From: JASSUD01 sp031963045
Lineage (GTDB): Bacteria > Pseudomonadota > Gammaproteobacteria > Burkholderiales > Burkholderiaceae
Reading direction: 5' to 3'
NCBI GenBank assembly: GCA_031963045.1
Contig: JASSUK010000010.1
Location: forward strand, 32,975 to 96,974
DNA: 64,000 nt
This document shows positions 28,745-38,165 of the stretch, piece after piece. Under the pieces are notes generated by a model. The model made no database searches, was not told the origin of the DNA, and worked only from the letters and a program-made list of their open reading frames with translations. The translations under genes and the position numbers were made by a program. How positions within the stretch are numbered: position 1 is the first letter of the stretch; each line of letters begins with the position of its first letter.

Positions 28745-29854
28745 ATGTTTACTACTTCCGCCTACTCATCCTCAAGTCACCATTTTTTAGCGCCTGCGGG
28801 TTTAGCCTCATCAGCAGATGAAGAAATACGCGCTATAGAAGAAAATGAAGCGCGTATTTCTACCCCAGCGCCCTATTTGCCACCAGAATTGATAGAAAAA
28901 ATTCTATATTTTTTAGTCAACCCCTATGAGCCTATTAAATCTATATTGAATTTATATGCAACTCAACGGGTAAACAAAATATTTTATGAAAATACCGTAA
29001 ACTTTTTAAATAATCCTTTATTTAATTTTTTAAAGATTGCCGAGAAAGATATTTTTCTTCTTAAATCTATAAAAAATTTAGAAAACGATATAGATGGAAT
29101 GTTAGAGCATGAAAACATTAAAAATAATATAAGAGCATACCAAGAATTGCTTCAAAAATTTTCACATATCAGGTATCAAGATAATGAAATAGATTACAAA
29201 TGGAACTTCATGCTAAAAAAATCAAAGAATATCTGCGTTAATTTTCATAAAAATGGAATGTACGGAAGTCAAGATATACTAAAAACCTTATCAGAAAGAA
29301 CAAATATAAAAAATCTTTCCATCATTGCAGATAGCACTTTTGCCATTCATATATCTGGATTTTTAAAAAAATTTAAATTTATTGTAAATAATAACAAGAA
29401 CATTTCACAAGTTAATTATTTAAGTTTACAAAGAAGCAACATTAATAATACTTGGGCTATCGAACGTCTTGGAAAAGCTTTATCAGATATATCTATTACC
29501 ACATTAGATTTAAGTCAAAATAGCATACTAGATAAATATGCCCCTATTTTGGCAAAATGCCTTCAAAATCTTAAAATTGATAATTTACACTTAAGAGGCA
29601 TAGGCATTAGTAGCTCAGGATTGCAACACATCCTTGATGCTTTGCCTAGTGATTTAAAATATTTAAATTTAAGCAATAACCATATTAAATCTCATGGCGC
29701 ACATATTTTATTTGAAAAATTAAAATCATCGCAAACAAAAATTGAATGTGTAGATTTAAGTAAAACTCGCCTATCTGAATACCCATCTGATTGCGAAGGA
29801 ATCCTAAATGAAAAAAATCAACCTATTCAATTTATATTTGATTTTGATGAATAA
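28745..29854 (+). CDS. F-box and leucine-rich-repeat effector-like protein
   Basis: A 369-residue eukaryote-like protein. Near residue 40 an F-box pattern is visible (YLPPELIEKILYFLVNPYEP), the motif that docks onto SKP1 in eukaryotic ubiquitin ligases. The C-terminal half has leucine-rich repeats (TTLDLSQNSILDKYAPILAK, DNLHLRGIGISSSGLQHIL, KYLNLSNNHIKSHGAHILFE) of RNase-inhibitor-like type. F-box plus LRR is the architecture of substrate adaptors, so a role in redirecting host ubiquitination is a reasonable inference. There is no signal peptide. The start follows an AAGGTGAATT leader shared with the pseudogene at 34836. The gene is AT-rich and sits among conjugation relics. Confidence 0.85.
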   Translation: MFTTSAYSSSSHHFLAPAGLASSADEEIRAIEENEARISTPAPYLPPELIEKILYFLVNPYEPIKSILNLYATQRVNKIFYENTVNFLNNPLFNFLKIAEKDIFLLKSIKNLENDIDGMLEHENIKNNIRAYQELLQKFSHIRYQDNEIDYKWNFMLKKSKNICVNFHKNGMYGSQDILKTLSERTNIKNLSIIADSTFAIHISGFLKKFKFIVNNNKNISQVNYLSLQRSNINNTWAIERLGKALSDISITTLDLSQNSILDKYAPILAKCLQNLKIDNLHLRGIGISSSGLQHILDALPSDLKYLNLSNNHIKSHGAHILFEKLKSSQTKIECVDLSKTRLSEYPSDCEGILNEKNQPIQFIFDFDE

Positions 29855-29875
29855 GGCAAAATAGTCTCCATTTTT

Positions 29876-30262
29876 TTATTCCTTCGATAACGTATCTTTG
29901 ACTCGTTTTAATTTCATTTGTGCCATATTTTGTGCTTCATAATAGGCTTGCACATTCTTCTCCGCTACTAATTTTTTCAGTAGCTCTTCAATAGTAAAAA
30001 GAGACAGTGCCATTTCATCAGGCATAACACTCTCCATATTTTTCCAATTGGCTTGAATTTCAGCAGCTGTATATCTAAAATTTTCTTGAATTTCTACAGC
30101 ATTTACAGCGATTACACCACGCATAAGCAGCTGCCTAAGATATTCCGATACATCTAACCCATGATGTTTTGCTTCATTAGAGTAAAAATTACGAGTCAAT
30201 TCATCGAAGCGAATAGTGATGCGATTTGACTCTCCTTTTGTAATCCATTTTTTTCTTGTCAT
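29876..30262 (-). CDS. Ribbon-helix-helix mobilization-type protein
   Basis: A 128-residue protein. The N-terminal pattern NRITIRFDELTRNFYSNEAK and the following DVSEYLRQLLMRG fit a MobC/relaxosome-type ribbon-helix-helix DNA-binding fold; the remaining part is helical. The family call rests on pattern only. It is convergent with the F-box gene and lies near the traD relic, consistent with remains of a mobilisable element. The start has an AGGAA sequence directly upstream. No relaxase gene is visible. Confidence 0.55.
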   Translation of the reverse strand: MTRKKWITKGESNRITIRFDELTRNFYSNEAKHHGLDVSEYLRQLLMRGVIAVNAVEIQENFRYTAAEIQANWKNMESVMPDEMALSLFTIEELLKKLVAEKNVQAYYEAQNMAQMKLKRVKDTLSKE

Positions 30263-30490
30263 TTCCTATATCTCATAAGGGTTTAAGCTATTAAATTATG
30301 GTTAGGTGTCTGCTGCTAATCTTTTAGGTGTCTGCCAGCTGTCACCCTTGTCAATCTTATATTTCACGCTTGCAACCTTAGTTGCGTGGTACGGGATTGC
30401 ATTTCAGCCACGCATGGGCGGCCCTTGCACAGGGGGAAGAGGTGAGCTATGTTCGCGGGATAAGACGAGTGACTAAGGAAAAACGGTGGT

Positions 30491-30712
30491 ATGGACTACA
30501 TTGCTGCCGACGCAAAAAGCAGCGCGGCGAGCGCCAATCTGAAGGCCCAACAGGGCCGCAAGCTAACTAGGTTGTTGAAGCGCCAAAAGCGCATGCGTTA
30601 GGGATGGATGTACGAATGTAGCGAGACTGGCGAAGACAGGCTCGACGTGCAGCGCGACAGCCTCACCCCGAAGGGGAAACGCCCTAAGGCTTGTATTTTT
30701 GAGGAAGGTTGA
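30491..30712 (+). pseudogene. Remnant of an unidentified gene (two short frames)
   Basis: Two adjacent short open frames, 30491-30601 (starts MDYIAADAKSSAASANLKAQ) and 30608-30712 (starts MYECSETGEDRLDVQRDSLT), look like pieces of one protein and are more GC-rich than their surroundings. I do not recognise the family. The location between mobilization remains suggests a decayed transfer gene. Confidence 0.3.
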
Positions 30713-30960
30713 AAATGGAAAACAGCCTGGGCTGTTTTTGCTATTGAAACATCGAATAAGCTGAAAAGCCCCGAATTGACAGGCTTATTAATTACTTCGG
30801 CTATTACGACAAGCAGAAAAAAGGCGCTGCCCAACTGGAACAGCACCTTTTGCGTTTGCATAAATAACCAATCAAACAACTTGTCTTTGGATGCAGGCAA
30901 TCTTGCTTCCCAAGCAGCACGTTCCTTTTCAATGGCTTTCCAAGCTACTTTCCAAGCTAG
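30598..30960 (-). pseudogene. Remnant of a membrane protein gene
   Basis: A leftward frame without an upstream start (first ATG at 30900) encodes an amphipathic lead-in (EKERAAWEARLPASKDKLFD) and a clear hydrophobic helix (LGSAFFLLVVIAEVI). The protein-like part ends about position 30715, after which it opposes the rightward remnant. It is probably a decayed conjugation membrane gene; the identity is unknown. Confidence 0.35.
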
Positions 30961-31387
30961 CTAGGCTTCTAACCCTCGGCGTCTTGTGGGAAAGAAGAAA
31001 AATATAAAAGGTAATTTGAAGGTAATAATTACCTTTTCTTCATGGCATGCCCCACTCCTCCGCAATATTCCTCTCTTTTGATTGATCTTTTCAAAGATGC
31101 AAAAGCACTTTTTCTCTCCGCGCATCCGTTCGCCTCAAAACCGCATTACTTTTTCTACACTTCTATACGTTAAACCTTTGTAACACTGGCTTTGTGCCGA
31201 TATCGCTGTGCATCAAAAATTGTGCATCACGCAAAAATGGCGGGCGTGGGGAACCGTATTTTCAGTAAGGTACTGGATGCTCGTGGTAAGTCCTGGATGG
31301 TAAAAACACTATTGGATTAAGCATGCCTTTTGATGGGAAATGCTTGCTTAAACAAACTTGCGTCAATGCATCAGACAGGAGAAGTAG
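30961..31387. other. Gene-free region before the HEAT-repeat gene
   Basis: I see no convincing gene, RNA or terminator here. The final bases (AGGAGA at 31377-31382) form the ribosome-binding site of the following gene. Confidence 0.5.
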
Positions 31388-34210
31388 GTGGATCCAGTAA
31401 ATTCTTTAAGGCAGGCAGGAAGTTTTTCTAACCAGGCTGTTATACAGAGTAGTGAACAAGCTCATATCCAAAAAGAACTCGAAAATTGGAAAGGGCTGAT
31501 GGATGGGCACAGAAGAATGCTCAAAGATCAGCATGGTGATGCAAATAACGACCAGATTCTAGAAAAGACAGACGAATGGGTTTTTAATACGTTTTTAAAA
31601 CCGAATCGATCCAATACAGCAAAAGAAACGGTAGGCCAAGCGACAGATACTTCGGATGAAGATACAAGAGACTATGTGCGTGATATAGCCAAGTTATTTC
31701 AATTCACTATGACTATGTCTATGGCTAAAGCGTGTGGCGCTTTAGAAGAAAAATGTAATACTTTGAATGAGGCATTAAGAAAGGAACAAGAAGCCGGACA
31801 AAAAAAAATTGAAGCCCTAGAAAAAAAACAAGCTCTTAGAATTCGCCTTGAAAATATACAAGGAAAATTAGCGAATTTAGTGACAACCACTAGTAAGCTT
31901 GAAGCTAAAGAGATAGATGCTCAATCGCTAGAGGATGACAATACGTCCCTAGAGCTAGCAATTGATAGGATTAAAGAAGAGCACAAAAAAGCCAAAAATG
32001 AATCTCAAAAGATATCTTTTTATAAATTTATATATCCAATTTCATTTGAAATATTAGACAAATCGAGAATTCAAACATGGCTTAATATTTTGGCAAATGA
32101 GCAAGGAGCATATGACACGTATGATAGGGTTAACGCACTCTCTACACTAAGCTGGTGGCAAAGTGAGTTGTCTAAGAAAGTCCTGCTTGCTTTTGAGGTT
32201 GCTTTACAAGATAAAGATCCGCTAGTGAGGATGAGAGCTGCGGCAGCTTTTACCATTCAAAAACATGGAAATATAGTGCAGTGTGCAGCTAGTTTTCAGG
32301 TATTAATTGACGCGGTAGTAAATTTAAAAAATGAATATAAAACGCAATATAGACGTTTAGCGATTTTAGTATTAAGTCCGCAAGAGAATGCAAAAGAGGA
32401 AATGGTCTTAGCTTTGAAAATTTCTTTAAAGAATAGTCACGGAATACTGAGAATGGAAGTGGCTAAGGAATTAATTATAAATAGAGAATTTTCTGATAAT
32501 GATATTCAGCTATTAATTGATGCTCTAGATAATAAAAATAATGAATATGACGATGAGTGCAGAATTGAAGCCAGCGAGGCATTACATGAGCTAGCCAAGC
32601 CATTGTATGGAAAAAAACTGCCTAATGAGGCTCTCCGAGCTGCGAAAGATGCTTTAGCGGATCCGAGCGATAAAGTACAATTTAATGTCGCTCTAATATT
32701 AAATAAGCAAAAAGTACCGCTACCTAGCATTGGTATTCAAATAATGGTGGATGTTATAAAAAATAAAAATGGACAGTGGACAGAGTTTAGGGCCGCTGCT
32801 ATCTCTGTATTAGGCTATCAAGAGAAACTCCCCCCACAAGCGCTATCCGTCTTGGAGGATGCTTTAGCAGATCAAAACAACGACGTGCAATTTAACGCCG
32901 CTATAGCATTAAGCCAGCAAAAAGTACCGCTACCTAGCACTGGCGTTCAAATAGTGATTGACATTGTAAAAAATAAAAATGAACGGAGGGCATATGCTAG
33001 AGCTGCTGCTGTCCATGTATTAAACCATCAAGAGGAGCTCCCACCGCAAGCGCTCTCCGTCTTGGAGGATGCTCTGCAGGATGAAGATAAATCAGTAAAA
33101 ATTGGGGCTGCTGAAATATTGAGTCGCTACGAATATCTGTCTGGCTCTAGTATTCAGATATTAATTGATGCTCTAGATAATAAAAATAATGAATATGATG
33201 ATAATCATAGAATGAGAGTCATAGTTACATTACATGAGCTAACCACCTTGTATAGAAAAAAACTGCCTGATGAGGCTCTTCGAGCTTTGAAAGATGTTTT
33301 AGCGAATCAGAGCGACACAGTGCAATTTAATGCCGCTGTAATATTAAATGATCAAAAAGTACCGCTACCTAGTACTGGCATTCAAATAATGATGGACGTT
33401 GTAAAAAATAAAAATGGACGGTGGACAGAGTTTATTGCTACTGCTATCTCTGTATTAGGCGCTCAAGAGGAACTCCCCCCGCAAGCTTTCTCCCTCTTTG
33501 AGAATGCTTTAACGGATCAGGACGACAACGTGCAATTTAATGCCGCTCTAGCATTAACCCAGCACAAAGTACCGCTACCTAGCACTGGCATTCAAATAAT
33601 GATGGACGCTGTAAAAAATGAGAATGAGGACTGGGCAGAGTTTAGGGCCAATGCTATCCGTGTATTAGGCTATCAAGAGGCACTTCCTCCGCAAGCTTTC
33701 TCCCTCTTTGAGGATGCTTTAACGGATCAGGACGACAACGTGCAATTGAGTGCCGCTCTAGCATTAAGCGAGCAAAAAGTACAGCTACCTAACACTGCCG
33801 TTCAAATAGCGATTGACGTTGTAAAAAATAAAAATGAGCGGAGGGAAAATTTTAAGGCCATTGCTATCTGTATATTAAGCCGTCAAGAGAAACTCTCCCC
33901 GCCAGCACTCTGCGTCTTGGAGGATATTCTAGAGGATGAAGATGAAGATAAAGAAGTGAAGGCCAATGTCGCCCTAGCACTAGGCATGCATACAATGCTG
34001 TCTACAGTTTGTATGAAAGTATTGCTTGAGATTTTAAAAGATAGTGAATACGATCAAAATGACAGGTTGAGAGTTATTTCTATATTAAATGCAGAAGAAA
34101 CGCTATCTCCAGATGCTGTTTCCGTTTTGTCTTCCACTCTACAGGATGAAGATGGGAAGGTCAGCGAAGCAGCTCTTAACGCATTAAGTGAACATACAAA
34201 ACGACGTTGA
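31388..34210 (+). CDS. HEAT-repeat protein with N-terminal coiled coil
   Basis: A 940-residue protein starting at GTG after an AGGAGA ribosome-binding site. Residues about 110-205 form a coiled coil (KKIEALEKKQALRIRLENIQ). From about residue 215 to the end the protein is built of HEAT-like helical repeats, for example LPPQALSVLEDALADQNNDV. The clearest unit is 70 residues (210 bases), seen at starts near 32710, 32920, 33356, 33566 and 33776, and a larger block from about 32508 recurs at 33148. HEAT solenoids bind proteins, so a scaffold or host-directed effector role is inferred. There is no signal peptide or membrane segment. Near-identical DNA units imply recent expansion. Confidence 0.8.
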   Translation: MDPVNSLRQAGSFSNQAVIQSSEQAHIQKELENWKGLMDGHRRMLKDQHGDANNDQILEKTDEWVFNTFLKPNRSNTAKETVGQATDTSDEDTRDYVRDIAKLFQFTMTMSMAKACGALEEKCNTLNEALRKEQEAGQKKIEALEKKQALRIRLENIQGKLANLVTTTSKLEAKEIDAQSLEDDNTSLELAIDRIKEEHKKAKNESQKISFYKFIYPISFEILDKSRIQTWLNILANEQGAYDTYDRVNALSTLSWWQSELSKKVLLAFEVALQDKDPLVRMRAAAAFTIQKHGNIVQCAASFQVLIDAVVNLKNEYKTQYRRLAILVLSPQENAKEEMVLALKISLKNSHGILRMEVAKELIINREFSDNDIQLLIDALDNKNNEYDDECRIEASEALHELAKPLYGKKLPNEALRAAKDALADPSDKVQFNVALILNKQKVPLPSIGIQIMVDVIKNKNGQWTEFRAAAISVLGYQEKLPPQALSVLEDALADQNNDVQFNAAIALSQQKVPLPSTGVQIVIDIVKNKNERRAYARAAAVHVLNHQEELPPQALSVLEDALQDEDKSVKIGAAEILSRYEYLSGSSIQILIDALDNKNNEYDDNHRMRVIVTLHELTTLYRKKLPDEALRALKDVLANQSDTVQFNAAVILNDQKVPLPSTGIQIMMDVVKNKNGRWTEFIATAISVLGAQEELPPQAFSLFENALTDQDDNVQFNAALALTQHKVPLPSTGIQIMMDAVKNENEDWAEFRANAIRVLGYQEALPPQAFSLFEDALTDQDDNVQLSAALALSEQKVQLPNTAVQIAIDVVKNKNERRENFKAIAICILSRQEKLSPPALCVLEDILEDEDEDKEVKANVALALGMHTMLSTVCMKVLLEILKDSEYDQNDRLRVISILNAEETLSPDAVSVLSSTLQDEDGKVSEAALNALSEHTKRR

Positions 34211-34389
34211 TGTTTATGCCTGATTTTGAAGTTTTAGGGAATCGGAAATGTGAAGTGATAAGCGATCCACCGTCACTTACCGAAGCACAGGCTATCGTTA
34301 TGGGACAGTGGTTTTAGAGGTCCGTTGAATAGTAGGTTTTAAATACATCATTTTTCAAAATTGAGAAAGAAACGGAAGAAAATAGATTC

Positions 34390-34790
34390 TCACAGCATCT
34401 GCAAGGGTAAAGCACCGCTGCAAACCATTTTTATTAATAGTACGTGAAAAATAGCGCTACTGGACTCGACCCCGGCGATCACAGCGACGCATTGTGTGTG
34501 GGCAACTTTCCATTCCTCAGCCCGTAGCTGCCGCACAACGACGCTCGGCTGCACAGCGATTTGGCTCGCAAGTGGTGAAGTAAAAGATTCTTTGCACAAG
34601 GAAGTCTGCCATCTATTTCAATTACTGTGGTATTTGTACTAAAAAATAATTTCTCTAACGAAGGTTTGAGCGCGCTACGTAAAAGCACTTGATACGTAAT
34701 ATGCAAAGGCGGAAAACAGTAGGGTTTGTGCTGTATTGATGCGCGTATCCACGCGGCATAAAAGGAAGGGCTTTTAAGGCTTGATTCTTG
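34390..34790 (-). pseudogene. Possible frameshifted remnant
   Basis: Two overlapping leftward frames read as one broken protein. The upstream half contains LHITYQVLLRSALKPSLEK and VIEIDGRLPCAKNLL, and the downstream half contains SQIAVQPSVVVRQLRAEEW; the frame changes near 34590. I do not recognise the family. The rest of 34211-34835 shows no gene. Confidence 0.3.
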
Positions 34791-34803
34791 CTTTATTAGA
34801 ATC
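34783..34803. promoter_or_regulatory. Small inverted repeat upstream of the F-box pseudogene
   Basis: Six-base arms GATTCT and AGAATC flank a 9-base spacer about 33 bases before the ATG. It is comparable in position to the hairpin before the intact paralogue, but the sequences differ. Confidence 0.25.
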
Positions 34804-34835
34804 GGCTGTAAAACTCACCAGAAATGAGGTGAATT

Positions 34836-35956
34836 ATGAACACTAATATCAGTATGTCGTCACGCATTACTCCTGCACACATTACTTCTGAAAGTGCAAG
34901 TCAACAACCGACGAAGGAAGTGCCGCTACAAGCTGCTTCAGCAGAGAGTGCACATGGGACTCCCACTCTCCTACCAGTAGATTTAATGCTAAAAGTTTTT
35001 GAGCACCTATCGGCTCTAAAAGAGTTAATTGTATTAAGGCTAGTGAACCGTTAATTCCGTGACGCTGTCAAGGCATTACTTAACGACTAACACTAATGCA
35101 CAGTCCAATTGGATTAAATTAAAAGAATGGCATTCAAGAATAATTGCATCTTTTTTCTGGCGTCCATTAACAAATACAGAAAAGCAAATTTATTCCATTG
35201 CTTTCAATAAAATTCTAGAAAATATACAACATGTAGATTGTGATAGTTCACCTTATTGGAATATTTCTACTCCATATAACGTTGATCCAGATTTTGAGCG
35301 CTTCTCCCTCGCGCTGGATGCTTTAGCGAATAAGAAAAATATTGAGACTCTGCGTATAGATATAAGTATTATACGTAAACAAAATGTAGAAAAGCTAATT
35401 GATAAAATCATAAACATTCTTAAGGGGCACTCGGATTTAAGGGAAATGAAATTAAGATTGAGGTGCCATGAATTTACTGCTAAAAATATGGCTAAATTGG
35501 GATGTGCATTTAATAAAATGCATTACTAAATTTTCTCTGTATGGATATAATTATAAGGAAGATTCTTTTTTAAAAAATTTGGCCCCATATTTTAAAAATA
35601 CGTCTATTTCTAATTTGAGCTTGGATGGAGCTTTTAAATGGGCGGAAGATATAAAGTATTTGGAATGAACCTTACCAGAATACCTTAAAACATTATCACT
35701 ATCACATAGTTACATTAGTAATGAAAGGGTTAAGTATTTGAGTGAAATTCTCAAAAATAATATTGAAGAATTAAGCCTGAATTACAATGGAATCGACAAC
35801 GAATGGATAATTTATATATTTGAAATTTTAAAAAAATGGGTTAAAAAATTATATTTAAATGGAAATTATATTACTAATGCTGGTGCTGATAGGTTGCTTG
35901 AGGCACTACCAGAGACCGACTCACACTTTGTAGATCCCCAATGCTACGCAGGTTGA
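34836..35956 (+). pseudogene. F-box/LRR protein gene, decayed
   Basis: A paralogue of the F-box/LRR gene at 28745, with the same GGTGAATT leader before ATG. Residues 46-73 carry the F-box (LLPVDLMLKVFEHLSALKEL), but a TAA at 35052-35054 stops the frame. Beyond it the expected FRDAVKALLND continues, then frameshifts carry the reading through 35059-35529 and 35468-35668, and LRR-like segments (TLSLSHSYISNERVKYL, KKLYLNGNYITNAGADRLL) are in a later frame up to 35956. At least three lesions are needed, so no full-length product is possible. Confidence 0.8.
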
Positions 35957-36357
35957 GAATGAGCGCATAATTAAAAACGGAGAGCTTATCAAGGTTATCT
36001 GTTACCAAGTAAACGGGCCTCTTGCTACAGCCCCATCGCTTCCATACGCTGCGTCAAACGATTTGCAGGTGCGCTTTGTATAGAGGTACCCAGCCCTCCG
36101 AGCTATGCAGAGCTACTGCGCATAGGCATTGGCGTGTTGCATGGGGTAGTGGCGATGCGGATCTGTTCGTACATTCATTTGATTGCATGCTTCCATCGAT
36201 AAGAAGTTAATACAGTGGCAGCGCCCCAATTAATCGCTGCACCCTTGTTGAAATTATCAAAGCTAACACTGAAGACAAAGATATTAAAATCTAGCTTATT
36301 TTGCACTTAGTGCGCTTTGCGCTACTATCCAGCATTTATCCCCTCGGCTTGAAGTGA

Positions 36358-36393
36358 CCCCAAAAAGTTAGACATCAATCTGACTTTTTGGGG
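36358..36393. repeat. Inverted repeat, possible IS-end remnant
   Basis: Arms CCCCAAAAAGT and ACTTTTTGGGG flank a 14-base loop. The stretch TGACCCCAAAAAGTTAGAC resembles the ends of some IS3-family elements as I recall them. A few codons that could start a short ORF (MSEKENINPFL) follow, but there is no transposase. Confidence 0.4.
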
Positions 36394-36442
36394 TAGGACC
36401 AGGACCATGTCTGAGAAAGAAAATATCAACCCATTTTTATGA

Positions 36443-36477
36443 GCCGTACCCGAATTATTCAAGGGTACGGCTTTTTC
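36443..36477 (+). terminator. Rho-independent terminator
   Basis: A perfect 9-base stem GCCGTACCC/GGGTACGGC is followed directly by a run of five T. No intact rightward gene lies just upstream, so it probably served a deleted gene or the F-box pseudogene transcript. Confidence 0.7.
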
Positions 36478-36736
36478 TTTGTGCACTATTTCAGACTTCT
36501 ACTATTCATTGCCATGCACTTTTTATAGCGGTGCTGCAAGCAGGGATTTCCATTAAAAAGCAAATTGTCTAAAAATCTTATTTTGAGGAATAGAGCGTAT
36601 ATGAAGTTTTGTTAGATCTAGCTATCGTGCATAAAGACATTGCGTAGCACAAAAATGTGAGTGCGACAAAAGGCAATCGGTACGGTAGATGCAAATGACT
36701 ATATAGATCTAATAATAGCTATAGGAGTACTAATCA

Positions 36737-37648
36737 ATGGCAATTCCTGCCAAAAATGACCCCCATTACGTGTTGCTATGTAAGGATCTAAAGCTGGACA
36801 AGGGCTGGCAGCCTAAACCCTACTGGAATGCGCAGGGCAGCATGATGATTGGCACCAAACGTACATTGAATGGGACAGGAAGTATCAGCACAGATGAAGC
36901 GAACTACCTGCTGATGAACGATATCATCAAAGTGCAATTGCAGCTTGACCGGCACTGCCCATGGTGGCGCAAGCTCGATGCAATACGTATGCGCATACTG
37001 GAGAATATGGGATTTAACTTGGGGATAAGCGGTTTGCTTAAGTTTAAAAAGATGCTGGCCGCTCTACAGGAAGGGAAATACGATGAGGCGGCAAAGGAGA
37101 TGGAAAATTCCAAATGGGCTAGAGATGTCAAGGGAAGAGCCGTGCGGTTAATGAAAGAAATGCGTACAGGCGATATATCACCCGGAAAAATAACTCTGCA
37201 AGGTGACAAGCATGCCCTTCCCTTGCCTCCCTCAGAGCTACTACAGACAAAGCTAGAATTCGATAGCAGTACGCAAAAAATGAATGTCCCAGATAAGCAT
37301 GCGCCCTATTATGACTTTCTGTGCAAAGCCTTGACGATCGACGAGGGCCTGAGGTTGCAACCCTATAAGGACACCGTGGGCAAATGGACTATTGGTATCG
37401 GACGTAATTTGGACGATGTGGGCATTAGCGAGGAGGAAAACGACTACTTGCTAATAAATGATATTTATAAGGTAGAAGCCGATCTCGATGCGCATTGGAA
37501 GTGGTGGCGGAATCTCGACGGGTCACGTATGCGGGCGCTAGTGAATATGGGGTTTAGCATGGGCGTACCCACTATGCACGCAACGTTTAACGATATGCTG
37601 GCCTTTGCCCAGGCGGATACCTATAAGAAAGCCTCGAGTGTTGTTTGA
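36737..37648 (+). CDS. Tandem phage-type lysozyme (GH24-like), first domain inactive
   Basis: A 303-residue protein with two consecutive T4-lysozyme-like domains. The second (from about residue 182) has the catalytic Glu203 in TIDEGLRLQPYKDTVGKWTI, plus the Asp and Thr of the active site. The first has Lys22 in place of Glu and Asn in place of the Asp (DKGWQPKPYWNAQGSM), so it should be inactive. The final TGA (37646-37648) aligns with the conserved Trp of NSKWARDV in domain 1, and the frame continues with WAGYVASQL-like residues beyond it. The protein is thus cut short by a probable Trp-to-stop change. No signal peptide is visible. Confidence 0.8.
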   Translation: MAIPAKNDPHYVLLCKDLKLDKGWQPKPYWNAQGSMMIGTKRTLNGTGSISTDEANYLLMNDIIKVQLQLDRHCPWWRKLDAIRMRILENMGFNLGISGLLKFKKMLAALQEGKYDEAAKEMENSKWARDVKGRAVRLMKEMRTGDISPGKITLQGDKHALPLPPSELLQTKLEFDSSTQKMNVPDKHAPYYDFLCKALTIDEGLRLQPYKDTVGKWTIGIGRNLDDVGISEEENDYLLINDIYKVEADLDAHWKWWRNLDGSRMRALVNMGFSMGVPTMHATFNDMLAFAQADTYKKASSVV

Positions 37649-38165
37649 GCGGGCTACGTTGCGAGCCAGCTGCTATATAGGGAGTGCTGCAAACCAGCGT
37701 GAAATCCTTAGTGAGAGGTGAATTCAGATTGTTAAACCGCGTGCAAAACTTCCCATTACTAATGTGGAAAATTTTGCACGCGGTTTAACGCTATAGAAGA
37801 TACAAAACAATGAGAAAAGAACAAAAATTGGGGGCATTTGCTGCGTTTTTAATGCCTAAAGGTAGTTACTCCCACATCCGTCAGGAGTAAGTTATATCAG
37901 TCATGCAGCCAGCCTCCAATGTCGCACTGCCCGAGGCGGCGAGGCAATGCATGGGCTAGGGGGACATTAAGGCACGTTGGCTCCTCAGGGTCTCGACTAT
38001 GACACTGCCGCTCCCCATCTAGGCTGGACGCCGCTGTGCGCCGCATGGCATAGTGATTAGCTGCCATCACCAGATATAAATGATTAATCTGAATTATAAG
38101 GTCTAGCCCTTAAGACAAGGTCATAAGGGTTCCTTTTAAAGTTTGAGCCAGCGGTAACAATAAAG
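37649..38165. other. Gene-free region with a large palindrome
   Basis: Apart from the palindrome at 37731-37789 I see no supported feature in this interval. Confidence 0.5.
37731..37789. repeat. Perfect palindrome with 18-base arms
   Basis: GTTAAACCGCGTGCAAAA (37731-37748) and its exact reverse complement (37772-37789) flank a 23-base spacer. No T-run follows, so it is not a typical terminator. It may be an element end, a small non-autonomous element, or a protein-binding site. Confidence 0.75.

Larger units (their letters stand above)
35957..36736. other. Gene-free region between F-box pseudogene and lysozyme
   Basis: No convincing gene is visible. The frame at 36022-36210 has no recognisable features. 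The interval contains an 11-base inverted repeat and a strong terminator, listed separately, and may be a scar of lost genes or insertion elements. Confidence 0.5.

Noticed and set aside
30382..30570. 62-codon frame as a protein gene
   Set aside because: No family features, and the overlapping 30491 frame reads more protein-like. Treated as part of a gene remnant.
26975..31000. A functional conjugation system
   Set aside because: Only a shortened coupling protein and one small DNA-binding protein are present; no relaxase or pore genes are seen.
32500..33990. Regular repeats that might be a CRISPR array
   Set aside because: The 210-base units are coding, remain in frame and encode HEAT-like helices; there are no short repeats with unique spacers anywhere in the window.
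37640..37680. UGA read as Trp (recoding) in the lysozyme
   Set aside because: Many other genes in the window end normally at TGA, and the effect is limited to one gene, so a nonsense mutation is simpler.
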